Positions 1-4,939 of a DNA stretch of 5,674 nucleotides are shown here, piece by piece (the first letter of the stretch is position 1; every line of letters starts with the position of its first letter). The notes under the pieces were generated by a model. It ran no database searches. It was not told the DNA's origin and saw only the letters and a list, made by a program, of their open reading frames with translations. The DNA comes from Kouleothrix aurantiaca (GTDB lineage Bacteria; Chloroflexota; Chloroflexia; Chloroflexales; Roseiflexaceae). Where the stretch lies: NCBI GenBank assembly GCA_001399705.1, contig LJCR01000176.1, positions 1-5,674 on the forward strand, written 5' to 3'. Position numbers and translations under genes: made by a program.

Positions 1-115
1 GCACCGTGGTGTTTAGGCCCGGCAGGCGCAGAAAATGCTCGGTCGGCGCAAGGCCGTAGTGCTGCCACAGGCGTGTTTCGGCGGCGCGGTAGGCGGCCAG
101 CGAAGAATCATTCAT
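1..115 (-). CDS. Probable alpha/beta hydrolase, N-terminal 38 residues (runs off left edge)
   Basis: Only the first 38 codons are inside the window, so the catalytic residues cannot be seen. The ATG is at 113-115 on the minus strand. It opens MNDSSLAAYRAAETRLW, then QHYGLAPTEHFLRLPG and LNTTV. A short helical opening with a YRAAE-LW-HYGL-P-E pattern, followed by a strand leading into 'LPGLNTTV', is typical of the N-termini of soluble alpha/beta-hydrolase-fold enzymes (esterase/peroxidase/epoxide-hydrolase-like). In those, the next segment is the first core strand and then the HG oxyanion loop. The assignment is by family resemblance of the N-terminus only, and substrate is unknown. The Shine-Dalgarno is weak (a GAAAG about 10 bases upstream). 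The gene lies 93 bases downstream of the propeller gene on the same strand and could be read through from it. A minus-strand TACAAT at 167-172 is a weak possible -10 box of its own. Confidence 0.6.
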   Translation of the reverse strand, partial: MNDSSLAAYRAAETRLWQHYGLAPTEHFLRLPGLNTTV

Positions 116-150
116 GGAATTGCTTTCGTCATTAATGCGGAACAACGGCG

Positions 151-166
151 CAGCAGCGAACTGCTG
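151..166. repeat. Small perfect hairpin in the 116-208 intergenic gap
   Basis: CAGCAG (151-156) and CTGCTG (161-166) form a perfect 6-bp stem. On the minus-strand transcript the loop is UUCG. It lies between the end of the propeller gene and the start of the hydrolase gene. No run of U follows it, so it is not a convincing intrinsic terminator. It may be a chance structure or a weak RNA stabilising element. Confidence 0.3.
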
Positions 167-208
167 ATTGTAGAGACGAAGGAGTGCCGTGAGAGGATAC
201 ATCTTTTC

Positions 209-1633
209 TCATGTGTGAGGGCGCCAACCGATTACAACCATACCGTTCAACACCATCCACTCGTGGCCCTGGCCATCGAAAATGCCAATCCTTGGCTCAG
301 AGGCGACTTCGAGCGGGATCGCAAAAAGCGCATCGTCGGGGCTGCGCCACGCCGCGTTGCTCTCTATCATTCCTCCGGCAACGTGCTCATCCGTTATCGT
401 CTGGATTTCGCCACTCATGCGTATGCGAACGACACGAGTAAGCGCTGGATTGACAGAAACAAACGCAACAATTTCTTTGCTATCGGACGACCACAAGAAA
501 TAACTAATGAACCCACCAACCGACAACTCACGCACGAAATCGCCGTTCGCACTATAAAGATTTAAACTCTGGCCTGAATATGTAGCTGTAACGAACTGCC
601 TCCTGTCAGGAGACCACGACGGGATTGTAAAATCACGGTCGAGCGGCTGCATTGCCCCAGTATCGATATCTAACTGGACTGACTGCGTTCCTGGCATCTG
701 ACTACTTGGACTTAATGAGGTTGGGGTGCCTTCACGCAGCACATACTGCCCGATGAAAATAGTGTGGCCATCTGCGCTCCATTGTGGCTGGCTCATAAAA
801 CCATTGTTAAATTGCTTGTTGATGCGCAAGTCGCTGGCGTCAAACAGATACAAAGCGCCAGTTGCGTTTATCGCGATCTGCTGGCCGTCGGGCGACCACG
901 CCATGTATGCTATATCTGAAGGATACCAATCGCCGGGGATAAAACCCTGGCGCATTGCCGAATAACCCTGACCTTGCCACGCCGCTGCCGCGCTGAGCGT
1001 ATGTGTTATGCCAGTGGTTGCATCAACAAGATATGTTATTGGATTGATCTGCTCTTTGTGCACATTCATTAAGACAGCATCATTGCTTGGCGACCACGCA
1101 AAAGCAATACCAATTCCTCGTTCGAGCAGGCGCGCCGAACTAGCGCGCACATCGTACAAAAATGCCGATGCGCGACCGTGGATGTCTTTGCACGTAAAGG
1201 CGATAAAGCTTCCATCCGCCGACCAACGTCCAAGGATATTGGTGGTTTGCGCAGGCGGGCACGAATCCTTGCTAATACTTTGAAGCGAACCATCCATGTT
1301 CACGAGAAAAAGTTCTTTCCATGTGGAATAAAGCAATGTATTCTCTGCAACCTGCGGATGCTCAAGCGCCAGTGATCGAGTTGGTGTCGCGCTGGGGGGC
1401 ATTGTTGCGCTCGGCAGAGGCGATGGAGCGACAGGGGTGAGCGTCGCTGGGCTGAATTGCAGTACCAGTGGAATAGTAGACACTTCCCCGGCTTGGTCGT
1501 CGCGTGGAGGGAGTGACTGTGTCGGTGGTAAAGGTAGGTTTTGCCGAGATGCAATAGTATTGAGGTATGACACCACACCAAGCGTGATGAGCGCTAGGAG
1601 CGCAATAATCCACAGCACTGTGAATCGACGCAT
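209..1633 (-). CDS. Signal-anchored seven-motif beta-propeller protein (PD40/TolB-like)
   Basis: This 474-residue protein has three parts. Residues 4-24 are a hydrophobic segment after MRR, a signal anchor placing the rest outside the membrane. Residues 30-95 are a Pro/Ser/Thr-rich linker. The remainder carries repeated W-S-x-D-G-type motifs typical of WD40-like/PD40 (TolB C-terminal) propellers, at W137 (WSADGSFIAF), W180 (WSPSND), W246 (WSPDGQQIAI), W285 (WSADGHTIFI), W340 (WSPDRR), W381 (WSSDSKEIVAF) and W429 (WRSPDDALFAI). Seven motifs suggest one complete seven-bladed propeller. There is no lipobox cysteine and no catalytic domain, so a binding or scaffold role at the cell surface is inferred, not shown. 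The start at 1633 is supported by GGAGG seven bases upstream. A minus-strand promoter lies about 155 bases upstream. The gene is visibly less GC-rich than the genes to its right. The ligand is unknown; many proteins of this form are annotated simply as hypothetical or TolB-like. Confidence 0.85.
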   Translation of the reverse strand: MRRFTVLWIIALLALITLGVVSYLNTIASRQNLPLPPTQSLPPRDDQAGEVSTIPLVLQFSPATLTPVAPSPLPSATMPPSATPTRSLALEHPQVAENTLLYSTWKELFLVNMDGSLQSISKDSCPPAQTTNILGRWSADGSFIAFTCKDIHGRASAFLYDVRASSARLLERGIGIAFAWSPSNDAVLMNVHKEQINPITYLVDATTGITHTLSAAAAWQGQGYSAMRQGFIPGDWYPSDIAYMAWSPDGQQIAINATGALYLFDASDLRINKQFNNGFMSQPQWSADGHTIFIGQYVLREGTPTSLSPSSQMPGTQSVQLDIDTGAMQPLDRDFTIPSWSPDRRQFVTATYSGQSLNLYSANGDFVRELSVGGFISYFLWSSDSKEIVAFVSVNPALTRVVRIRMSGEIQTITDEHVAGGMIESNAAWRSPDDALFAIPLEVASEPRIGIFDGQGHEWMVLNGMVVIGWRPHT

Positions 1634-1786
1634 CGCGATACCTCCGCATCTGTACCTTTGCTCAGTTGTGCCGCCTCAATGCAAGCGAAGACAAGCAACG
1701 TGTTTGCTGCGATTGGAGTCGATACCAGTATCGCGCTTTTGCACCCAATGTCTATAAAGTGGCGCTGAGAACGGAATGAAGTGATG

Positions 1787-1815
1787 CTTATACAGCACAA
1801 CCTGCAACTTGCCAA
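1787..1815 (-). promoter_or_regulatory. Probable sigma-70-type promoter of the propeller gene
   Basis: Read on the minus strand, TTGGCA (1810-1815) and TATAAG (1787-1792) each match the housekeeping consensus at five of six positions. They are separated by exactly 17 bases. Transcription would start near 1780, giving an untranslated leader of roughly 145 bases before the ATG at 1633. This is inference from consensus only; the spacing and the two matches make it the best promoter candidate in the window. Confidence 0.5.
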
Positions 1816-1824
1816 CCCTCAAAA

Positions 1825-1849
1825 CCTCCGTGCCTCTGTGTCCCTGTGG
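1825..1849 (-). repeat. CACAGAG-family half element (three 8-base units)
   Basis: On the minus strand this reads as three imperfect tandem octamers, CACAGGGA, CACAGAGG and CACGGAGG, preceded by AACC. The same core words and order (CCACAGAG, then CACAGAG, then CACxGAG) occur in the arms of the palindrome at 4341-4408. No matching opposite arm is seen here, so this is a single arm. From general experience, similar CACAGAG strings are scattered in intergenic regions of many bacterial genomes. Their mechanism is unclear. Confidence 0.5.
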
Positions 1850-1887
1850 TTGAACTTTCGGTCGCCATTCAGTGACGGCGCGCCCTC

Positions 1888-1936
1888 TTCGACTAGCTCA
1901 GAACTTCGCTTCGATACGCGGCTGCGCCGCACTCAG
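1888..1936. repeat. Repeat-like patch TTCGACTAGCTCAG / CACTCAGGAC with GC-rich hairpin
   Basis: The segment begins TTCGACTAGCTCAG and ends GCCGCACTCAGGAC. Inside it, GCGGC (1918-1922) and GCCGC (1926-1930) form a perfect 5-bp stem with a 3-base loop. The TTCGAC-nnn-GCTCAG and CTCAGGAC words resemble extragenic palindromic repeats that I have seen in many genomes. This is resemblance only; a second copy is not present in the window. Confidence 0.35.
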
Positions 1937-1945
1937 GACGCAAGC

Positions 1946-1973
1946 TGTCGTCGGTCGTCGTTTGTCGGTCGTC
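1946..1973. repeat. Imperfect GTCGTC direct repeats
   Basis: TGTCGTCGGTCGTC (1946-1959) is followed by TGTCGGTCGTC (1963-1973). The shared core TCGGTCGTC occurs twice, 17 bases apart. The tract sits 30 bases upstream of the -10 box of the 69-residue gene. It could be a slippage product, part of a dispersed repeat, or an operator-like direct repeat. Nothing in the window decides between these. Confidence 0.4.
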
Positions 1974-2002
1974 TGCTTGCGCACATATGTTCCAAAGTGT
2001 CG

Positions 2003-2008
2003 TATACT
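2003..2008 (+). promoter_or_regulatory. Probable -10 box of the 69-residue gene
   Basis: TATACT matches the -10 consensus at five of six positions. It lies 36 bases before the ATG at 2045, so the leader would be about 30 bases. No good -35 stands at the usual distance: the nearest candidate is TTGCGC at 1977-1982 with a 20-base spacer. An activator-dependent or weak promoter is possible. Confidence 0.4.
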
Positions 2009-2044
2009 ATGGGCAGCGCTTTGCTGAATAAAGGAGATGGCGAC

Positions 2045-2254
2045 ATGGAAGATATCGATTCCTGGATGGAAAAGCTGGAGCAGGCCGAAGAGCAGATTGC
2101 CGCCGCGCACACGGTGCTGGCCGAGCTGCAAAGCGAGCTGAAGGACGCCGGGCGCAAAAAGGATATGATGGCGATTGCCGAGGTGGTCGACCGCCTGGCG
2201 CGCTATGGCCGGTTGTTCGAGGATATTCGCTCGTCGTGGACGGAAAGCACATAG
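2045..2254 (+). CDS. Small helical protein of unknown function, 69 residues
   Basis: I do not recognise this protein. It is a charged, Ala/Leu/Glu-rich chain (MEDIDSWMEKLEQAEEQIAA at the start) predicted by eye to form two helices: residues 7-35 with a heptad-like spacing of hydrophobics (coiled coil), a basic turn GRKKD at 36-40, and residues 41-65 (VVDRLARYGRLFEDI). There is no signal peptide and no cysteine or metal motif, so it is probably a cytosolic homo-oligomer or an adaptor. The start is fixed by AAAGGAG at 2030-2036, eight bases upstream, and by a -10 box at 2003-2008. The frame stays open far upstream, but the upstream part is repeat-like intergenic sequence and was not included. 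An overlapping ATG at 2037 is in a different frame. It is the only plus-strand gene here and converges on the GNAT gene ending at 2267, leaving just 12 bases between the two stops. Confidence 0.75.
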   Translation: MEDIDSWMEKLEQAEEQIAAAHTVLAELQSELKDAGRKKDMMAIAEVVDRLARYGRLFEDIRSSWTEST

Positions 2255-2266
2255 CAGTTTACCCGG

Positions 2267-2743
2267 CTAAAGGACATACGGCCGCACAAGATATTCCAGC
2301 ATGTCGGCGCTGCGCTGAAAGCCGGCGCGCACGTAAAACGGCACGCTGGCCTCGCTCGGCCAGACGATCAGGCTTTCGAAATCCTGCTCGGCGGCCCAGC
2401 CCAGCACGCGCGCCATCAGCTGCGTGCCAATGCCGCGATTGCGGTAGGCCGGGCGCGTGTACACGTTGGTGACATAGCCAAATGCGTCGTCGATGCGGTT
2501 GGGCTTGGGCACTTTGGGAACGCGCTGGATGAAGATGTGCGACACAAGCGTGGCATCGTCGGCGGCGACCCAGTAGGTCCAACGCCGTTCGGCCATGCCC
2601 TGGAGCAAAAACGCCTCGCAGGCGCGCAGAAATGTCGGCTGGTCGTTGGCTGGCGTGCCGGGCGATTCTTCCAGGCGAAAATCCCAGCGCATCGCAGCCA
2701 GCGCCGGGGCATCGGCCTCGGTGGCTGTGCGATAATCGAGCAC
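2267..2743 (-). CDS. GNAT-family N-acetyltransferase (158 residues, GTG start)
   Basis: The protein transfers an acetyl group from acetyl-CoA to an unknown amine; the substrate cannot be read from sequence. It opens MLDYRTATEADAPALAAMRW, the usual first strand and helix of a GNAT. Motif A spans about residues 90-120, with strand YVTNVYTRPAYR and the acetyl-CoA pyrophosphate loop RNRGIG (101-106). Motif B includes LIVWPSEASVPFYVRAGF (125-142), the typical 'S-x-x-x-x-FY-x-x-x-GF' close of the fold. An ATG at 2803 would extend the frame by 20 residues, but they overlap oxidoreductase-like coding remains. A GTG at 2741-2743 has AAAGGAG at 2749-2755, five bases away, and begins exactly where GNAT homology should, so I chose it. 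It is the last gene of the minus-strand series. Confidence 0.88.
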   Translation of the reverse strand: MLDYRTATEADAPALAAMRWDFRLEESPGTPANDQPTFLRACEAFLLQGMAERRWTYWVAADDATLVSHIFIQRVPKVPKPNRIDDAFGYVTNVYTRPAYRNRGIGTQLMARVLGWAAEQDFESLIVWPSEASVPFYVRAGFQRSADMLEYLVRPYVL

Positions 2744-2762
2744 GCTCGCTCCTTTCAGGGGC

Positions 2763-2894
2763 TCACGCAACCGTGACCCAGCGCCCCTGCTCGTGCGAAG
2801 CAATCGCCGCGTCGATCACCTGCTGCACCTTCCAGCCGTCGTAGAAGGTTGCGTCGATTGGCGTGCCGTCGGCGATGGTGGTTGCGTTTTTCAC
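2763..2894 (-). pseudogene. C-terminal remnant of a Gfo/Idh/MocA-type oxidoreductase
   Basis: About 43 residues are readable, starting VKNATTIADGTPIDATFYDG and followed by WKVQQVIDAAIASHEQGRW, then VTVA and a stop at 2763-2765. The pattern 'ATF-DG-VQQVIDA-xxSH-x-GRWV' is the usual last helix and tail of NAD(P)-dependent Gfo/Idh/MocA oxidoreductases. Those enzymes normally have 330-400 residues. The N-terminal Rossmann domain and the rest of the C-terminal domain are absent. Upstream the frame runs into the GNAT gene ending at 2933, in another frame. There is no ATG and no good ribosome site in front of it. It appears to be the tail of a gene whose body was deleted, with the upstream GNAT gene abutting the break. 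It could instead be a small expressed peptide from a GTG near 2894, which I think less likely. Confidence 0.6.
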
Positions 2895-2932
2895 ACGACT
2901 GAAGAGAGAATTAGGCGCCAGGAAGCAAGAAT

Positions 2933-3436
2933 CTAAAGCAATTTGCCAAGCTTGATCATTGGCGTGCCATTCAGGTCGTTTGGCCCGGCATCCCATTGTG
3001 CGTAGCCGTTGCGCGTGTAGAGCGCAATCAGCGGCGCGTTGCTGGCCGAAGTCCATGTGCAGCAGCTTGCCAGCGTTTCAGCGCGAAACCACACTTCGGC
3101 CAGGTGCAGAAAACGCTGGGCAAGGCCAGCGCGGCGCGCAGCCGGCAGTACATAGGTGGTAGAAATCAGCCCGTAAGGTGGGCCGTCATTGTCCTGCTCG
3201 GCGCGCACAATCGTGTGCCCAACGATCTGCTGCTCGCTATCGACTGCCACCAGCACGCAGGCGCGTGGGTGCGCAAGGTGCCAGCGCACGCGCTCTTCCA
3301 GCCATTCGAGCGTATACAGCGCTGCGCCGCGCTCCGCACCCTCCACCTCGCTCAGCGCGTCGCGCATGCGGCTGGCAACGCACTGGATTTCCTCGGGCGC
3401 GTGTGCGTCGATCGGGCGAATCGTTGCTTCTGCCAT
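2933..3436 (-). CDS. GNAT-family N-acetyltransferase (167 residues)
   Basis: A second, not closely similar, acetyl-CoA-dependent acetyltransferase with unknown acceptor. Residues 1-12 (MAEATIRPIDAH) form the first strand. Residues 45-80 hold EERVRWHLAHP and the strand pair VLVAVDSEQQIVGHTIVRAE. Motif A runs from about residue 90 (LISTTYVLPAARRAGLAQRF), with RRAGLA (101-106) as the pyrophosphate loop. Motif B is ASNAPLIALYTRNGY (131-145), where the N, LY and GY positions are those usually conserved. The patch SCCTWTS just before motif B is an unusual stretch but stays in frame, so the gene looks intact. The ATG at 3434-3436 follows GCGAGG four bases away. It starts 25 bases after the stop of the SnoaL-like gene and is probably cotranscribed with it. 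Confidence 0.88.
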   Translation of the reverse strand: MAEATIRPIDAHAPEEIQCVASRMRDALSEVEGAERGAALYTLEWLEERVRWHLAHPRACVLVAVDSEQQIVGHTIVRAEQDNDGPPYGLISTTYVLPAARRAGLAQRFLHLAEVWFRAETLASCCTWTSASNAPLIALYTRNGYAQWDAGPNDLNGTPMIKLGKLL

Positions 3437-3461
3437 CAGACCTCGCTGCTGCGATTAGTTT

Positions 3462-3824
3462 TTATGCGTCCAGCAGTCGCTTCTCGCCCAGCGCAAAAGT
3501 CGCCCTGGCAATCGCGTCACCGGCAATCTCATAGATGCACAGCATTTCAATGGTGCCCTTGCCTTCGGGGAAGTTGCGCGTGATCAGCTCGTAGTCGGTG
3601 ACGATCTGGCCCATCACAATGCGCGAGAGCAATTGGGCGTGCAGGTCGGGCTCGGCGAAGCGCGCCGCCATGCGCGCCCGCATCTCGGCGTGCCCGCTGG
3701 CGAGCAGGCCGCCGTGCAGTTCGAACTGCGCCGCGTCGGGGGCGTAGGTGGTGAGCCAGGCGTCAAGGTCTTTGGCATTATATGCGTCGAGCTGCTGCTG
3801 CACAATCGTTTCGGGAGCGGGCAT
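3462..3824 (-). CDS. SnoaL-like / NTF2-like protein (120 residues)
   Basis: A small cone-shaped NTF2-fold protein. It opens with a helix bearing the diagnostic pattern QQQLDAYNAKDLDAWLTTYAPDA (residues 9-31), as in SnoaL-like polyketide cyclases and ketosteroid-isomerase-like proteins. Then come a beta strand AQFELHGGLLASG and the helix HAEMRARMAARFAEPD (45-60). Strands follow to the end (QIVTDYELITRNF, TIEMLCIYEIAGDAIARATF). The length is typical. The family contains enzymes and pure ligand-binding proteins, and no catalytic role can be assigned here. The ATG at 3822-3824 has GAGG five bases upstream. It lies 20 bases after the stop of the YjbR-like gene and 25 bases before the next GNAT gene, consistent with one operon. 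Confidence 0.82.
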   Translation of the reverse strand: MPAPETIVQQQLDAYNAKDLDAWLTTYAPDAAQFELHGGLLASGHAEMRARMAARFAEPDLHAQLLSRIVMGQIVTDYELITRNFPEGKGTIEMLCIYEIAGDAIARATFALGEKRLLDA

Positions 3825-3844
3825 ACAACCTCGCGGGAACGCGC

Positions 3845-4216
3845 TTAATTGCTGGTGAAGCTGCTCGGGTGTTGGGCGCGCAGGCGCTTGGGCGCGATCA
3901 ATTCCCAGGCCATTGTGACGTACATGCGCAGGTCGGCGTCGCCCATGCGCGCCAGCTCAATGCCGACCCAGCCGCGCGTTCCAACGTATGGCGGCTTGAA
4001 AAATGTGTCCGGCGCGCTGTCGATCAGCCCTTCCTGAAAACCGGGCGGCACCGGCAGCCACACCGCCACGCGCCCGTCGTTGTGGTGGTTGTTGGCGAAC
4101 ATCACAAAGACTTTGTTGCGCACAAAGAAGGTCGGTTCGCCGTGCGAAAGGCGCTCGCTGCTTTCGGGCAGCTGGGCGCAGATCTGGCGCACGCGCGCAA
4201 GCTGGTCGCTGCTCAT
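3845..4216 (-). CDS. MmcQ/YjbR-family protein (123 residues)
   Basis: The sequence carries the family hallmarks: an N-terminal helix with LPESSERLSHGEPTFFVRNK (16-35); a strand VFVMFANNHHNDGRVAVWL (37-54); then the highly conserved block FFKPPYVGTRGWVGIEL (72-88) and the C-terminal WELIAPKRL (104-112). Families of this type have a double-wing, CyaY-like fold. They are often called DNA-binding on structural grounds, and the name MmcQ comes from a mitomycin gene cluster; the biochemical role is not settled. Length is as expected. The ATG at 4214-4216 follows GAAAGG five bases upstream. It appears to head a minus-strand operon with the SnoaL-like and GNAT genes, transcribed from the extended -10 promoter near 4270. 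Confidence 0.9.
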   Translation of the reverse strand: MSSDQLARVRQICAQLPESSERLSHGEPTFFVRNKVFVMFANNHHNDGRVAVWLPVPPGFQEGLIDSAPDTFFKPPYVGTRGWVGIELARMGDADLRMYVTMAWELIAPKRLRAQHPSSFTSN

Positions 4217-4269
4217 TTGGGCCTTTCAGTGCCTGCTGAACGTGATTCTGTGTTCCATGCCGTGCGCCG

Positions 4270-4278
4270 ATTGTAGCA
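4270..4278 (-). promoter_or_regulatory. Extended -10 promoter upstream of the YjbR/MmcQ gene
   Basis: Read on the minus strand the site is TGCTACAAT, that is, a TGn extension directly followed by TACAAT (five of six to consensus). The -35 at 17 bases is poor (TTCAGC), which is usual for extended -10 promoters. Transcription would start near 4263, giving a leader of about 47 bases to the ATG at 4216. Confidence 0.4.
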
Positions 4279-4340
4279 CAGCGCGCCGCCGTGCTGAAGG
4301 GACAATGCGAGTGCCATTATGGCAAATTGCACCTTAATTG

Positions 4341-4408
4341 AGCCACAGAGCGCACAGAGAGCACCGAGTTTTGTTTTTTGCTCAGTGGCCTCTGTGCGCT
4401 CTGTGGCT
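4341..4408. repeat. Long palindrome of the CACAGAG family
   Basis: AGCCACAGAGCGCACAGAG at 4341-4359 is matched perfectly by its reverse complement at 4390-4408. Extending inward, 28-base arms (4341-4368 and 4381-4408) agree at 25 of 28 positions, around a T-rich 12-base loop (4369-4380). Each arm is itself made of 9-base units starting CACAGAG. It lies in the 235-base gap between two minus-strand genes. The T-run is in the loop rather than after the stem, and no U tract follows on either strand, so it is not a classical intrinsic terminator. It probably forms a strong hairpin in RNA or cruciform in DNA and looks like a dispersed extragenic palindrome. A related single arm occurs at 1825-1849. 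Confidence 0.85.
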
Positions 4409-4451
4409 TATCGTTTTGCCCACAACTGTAGGGCCGACGCTGAACAATGTT

Positions 4452-4874
4452 TCAGCTTTGTGCTTGTGCAAACGGCTTCCACTCCTGCACATCTGCGAGA
4501 TCGAAGCGTTTCACAACCGCCTGCCCGGCGTGCTCTTCGCGATACACCAGCGCAGAGCCTTCAAAACGCTCGGGCACAAGAAAGCGCTTGGTCGCCTGGG
4601 CTAGGGTCGTTTCGCGGCGCTGCACCACATCGATCAGCAGCAGCGCGGTGATTGGCCCGGCCGAGTAGTCGAGGGTGAGCCATTCCTGGACGGCGAGCAG
4701 ATCGGACGCGGGCGACCACAGGTGGGCGTCGCCAAAAATGCGCTGCCCGAAGCGGTAATCGTCTACCGACAGGACATAATACAGCGGGCCGAAGCGAACC
4801 TCGCCACTCACGGCAAAATGCGCCCGGTGCCGCATGTCGGGCGACGGCGAGGTGATATTGAGCGAGTCGTGCAT
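4452..4874 (-). CDS. Uncharacterised 140-residue protein downstream of the YcaQ-like gene
   Basis: I do not recognise this family. The protein is soluble, with no signal peptide or membrane segment. It is rich in beta-type stretches: HFAVSGEVRFGPLYYVLSVD (19-38), LWSPASDLLAVQEWLTLDY (52-70), ITALLLIDVVQR (75-86), a helix TTLAQATKRFLVPERF (89-104), SALVYREE (107-114), and QAVVKRFDLADVQEWKPF (118-135). The start at 4874 is supported by GGAG five bases upstream. The frame continues open upstream for another 157 codons, but that stretch is the antisense-frame shadow of the YcaQ-like gene: Arg/Pro-rich and unlike a protein. It begins 65 bases after the YcaQ-like stop and has its own likely extended -10 promoter at 4931-4939. 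Context gives no firm clue to function. Confidence 0.75.
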   Translation of the reverse strand: MHDSLNITSPSPDMRHRAHFAVSGEVRFGPLYYVLSVDDYRFGQRIFGDAHLWSPASDLLAVQEWLTLDYSAGPITALLLIDVVQRRETTLAQATKRFLVPERFEGSALVYREEHAGQAVVKRFDLADVQEWKPFAQAQS

Positions 4875-4930
4875 TATGACTCCAGGCAGATGGGCACTGG
4901 CAGGCGAAGGTTGGCGCGGCGACGATACAA

Positions 4931-4939
4931 AGTATACCA
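4931..4939 (-). promoter_or_regulatory. Extended -10 promoter of the 140-residue gene
   Basis: On the minus strand the site reads TGGTATACT, a TGn extension plus TATACT (five of six to consensus). It begins immediately after the stop codon of the YcaQ-like gene. No good -35 is visible. Transcription would start near 4924 with a leader of about 50 bases. Read-through from the upstream gene is equally possible. Confidence 0.4.

Larger units (their letters stand above)
1634..2044. other. Divergent intergenic region (411 bases) with promoters and repeat debris
   Basis: No credible gene lies between the propeller gene (minus) and the 69-residue gene (plus). Short open frames here lack family resemblance and proper ribosome sites. 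The region holds, from left to right: the leader of the propeller gene (about 150 bases); its probable promoter at 1787-1815; a CACAGAG-type half element at 1825-1849; a TTCGACTAGCTCAG-type patch with a GC-rich hairpin at 1888-1936; short GTCGTC direct repeats at 1946-1973; and a probable -10 box at 2003-2008 for the small gene. No stable terminator-like structure was seen. Confidence 0.6.

Noticed and set aside
35..565. Plus-strand open frame of 176 codons opposite the propeller gene
   Set aside because: It lies antisense to a clearly coding propeller gene and to the hydrolase start. It has no family resemblance and no ribosome site.
1594..1815. Minus-strand 73-codon frame over the propeller leader
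   Set aside because: It overlaps the propeller start and the promoter, has no supporting ribosome site, and shows no recognisable protein pattern.
1946..1973. GTCGTC repeats as a CRISPR fragment
   Set aside because: Units are too short and nearly adjacent, with no spacers and no cas genes.
1781..2044. Upstream extension of the 69-residue gene to 157 residues
   Set aside because: The extension is translated repeat-like intergenic sequence lying upstream of the likely promoter and ribosome site.
3010..3090. Possible frameshift in the first GNAT gene near SCCTWTS
   Set aside because: The frame continues directly into a good motif B (ASNAPLIALYTRNGY) and a proper end, so the gene appears intact.
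2996..3583. Plus-strand open frame of 195 codons across the GNAT and SnoaL genes
   Set aside because: It is an antisense shadow created by GC-rich codon bias and crosses two well supported minus-strand genes.
3633..4276. Plus-strand open frames opposite the SnoaL-like and YjbR-like genes
   Set aside because: They are antisense to genes with strong family motifs and have no independent support.
4341..4408. Palindrome as an intrinsic terminator for the 140-residue gene
   Set aside because: The T-run is in the loop and no U tract follows the stem in either direction. It might still slow transcription or protect a 3' end.
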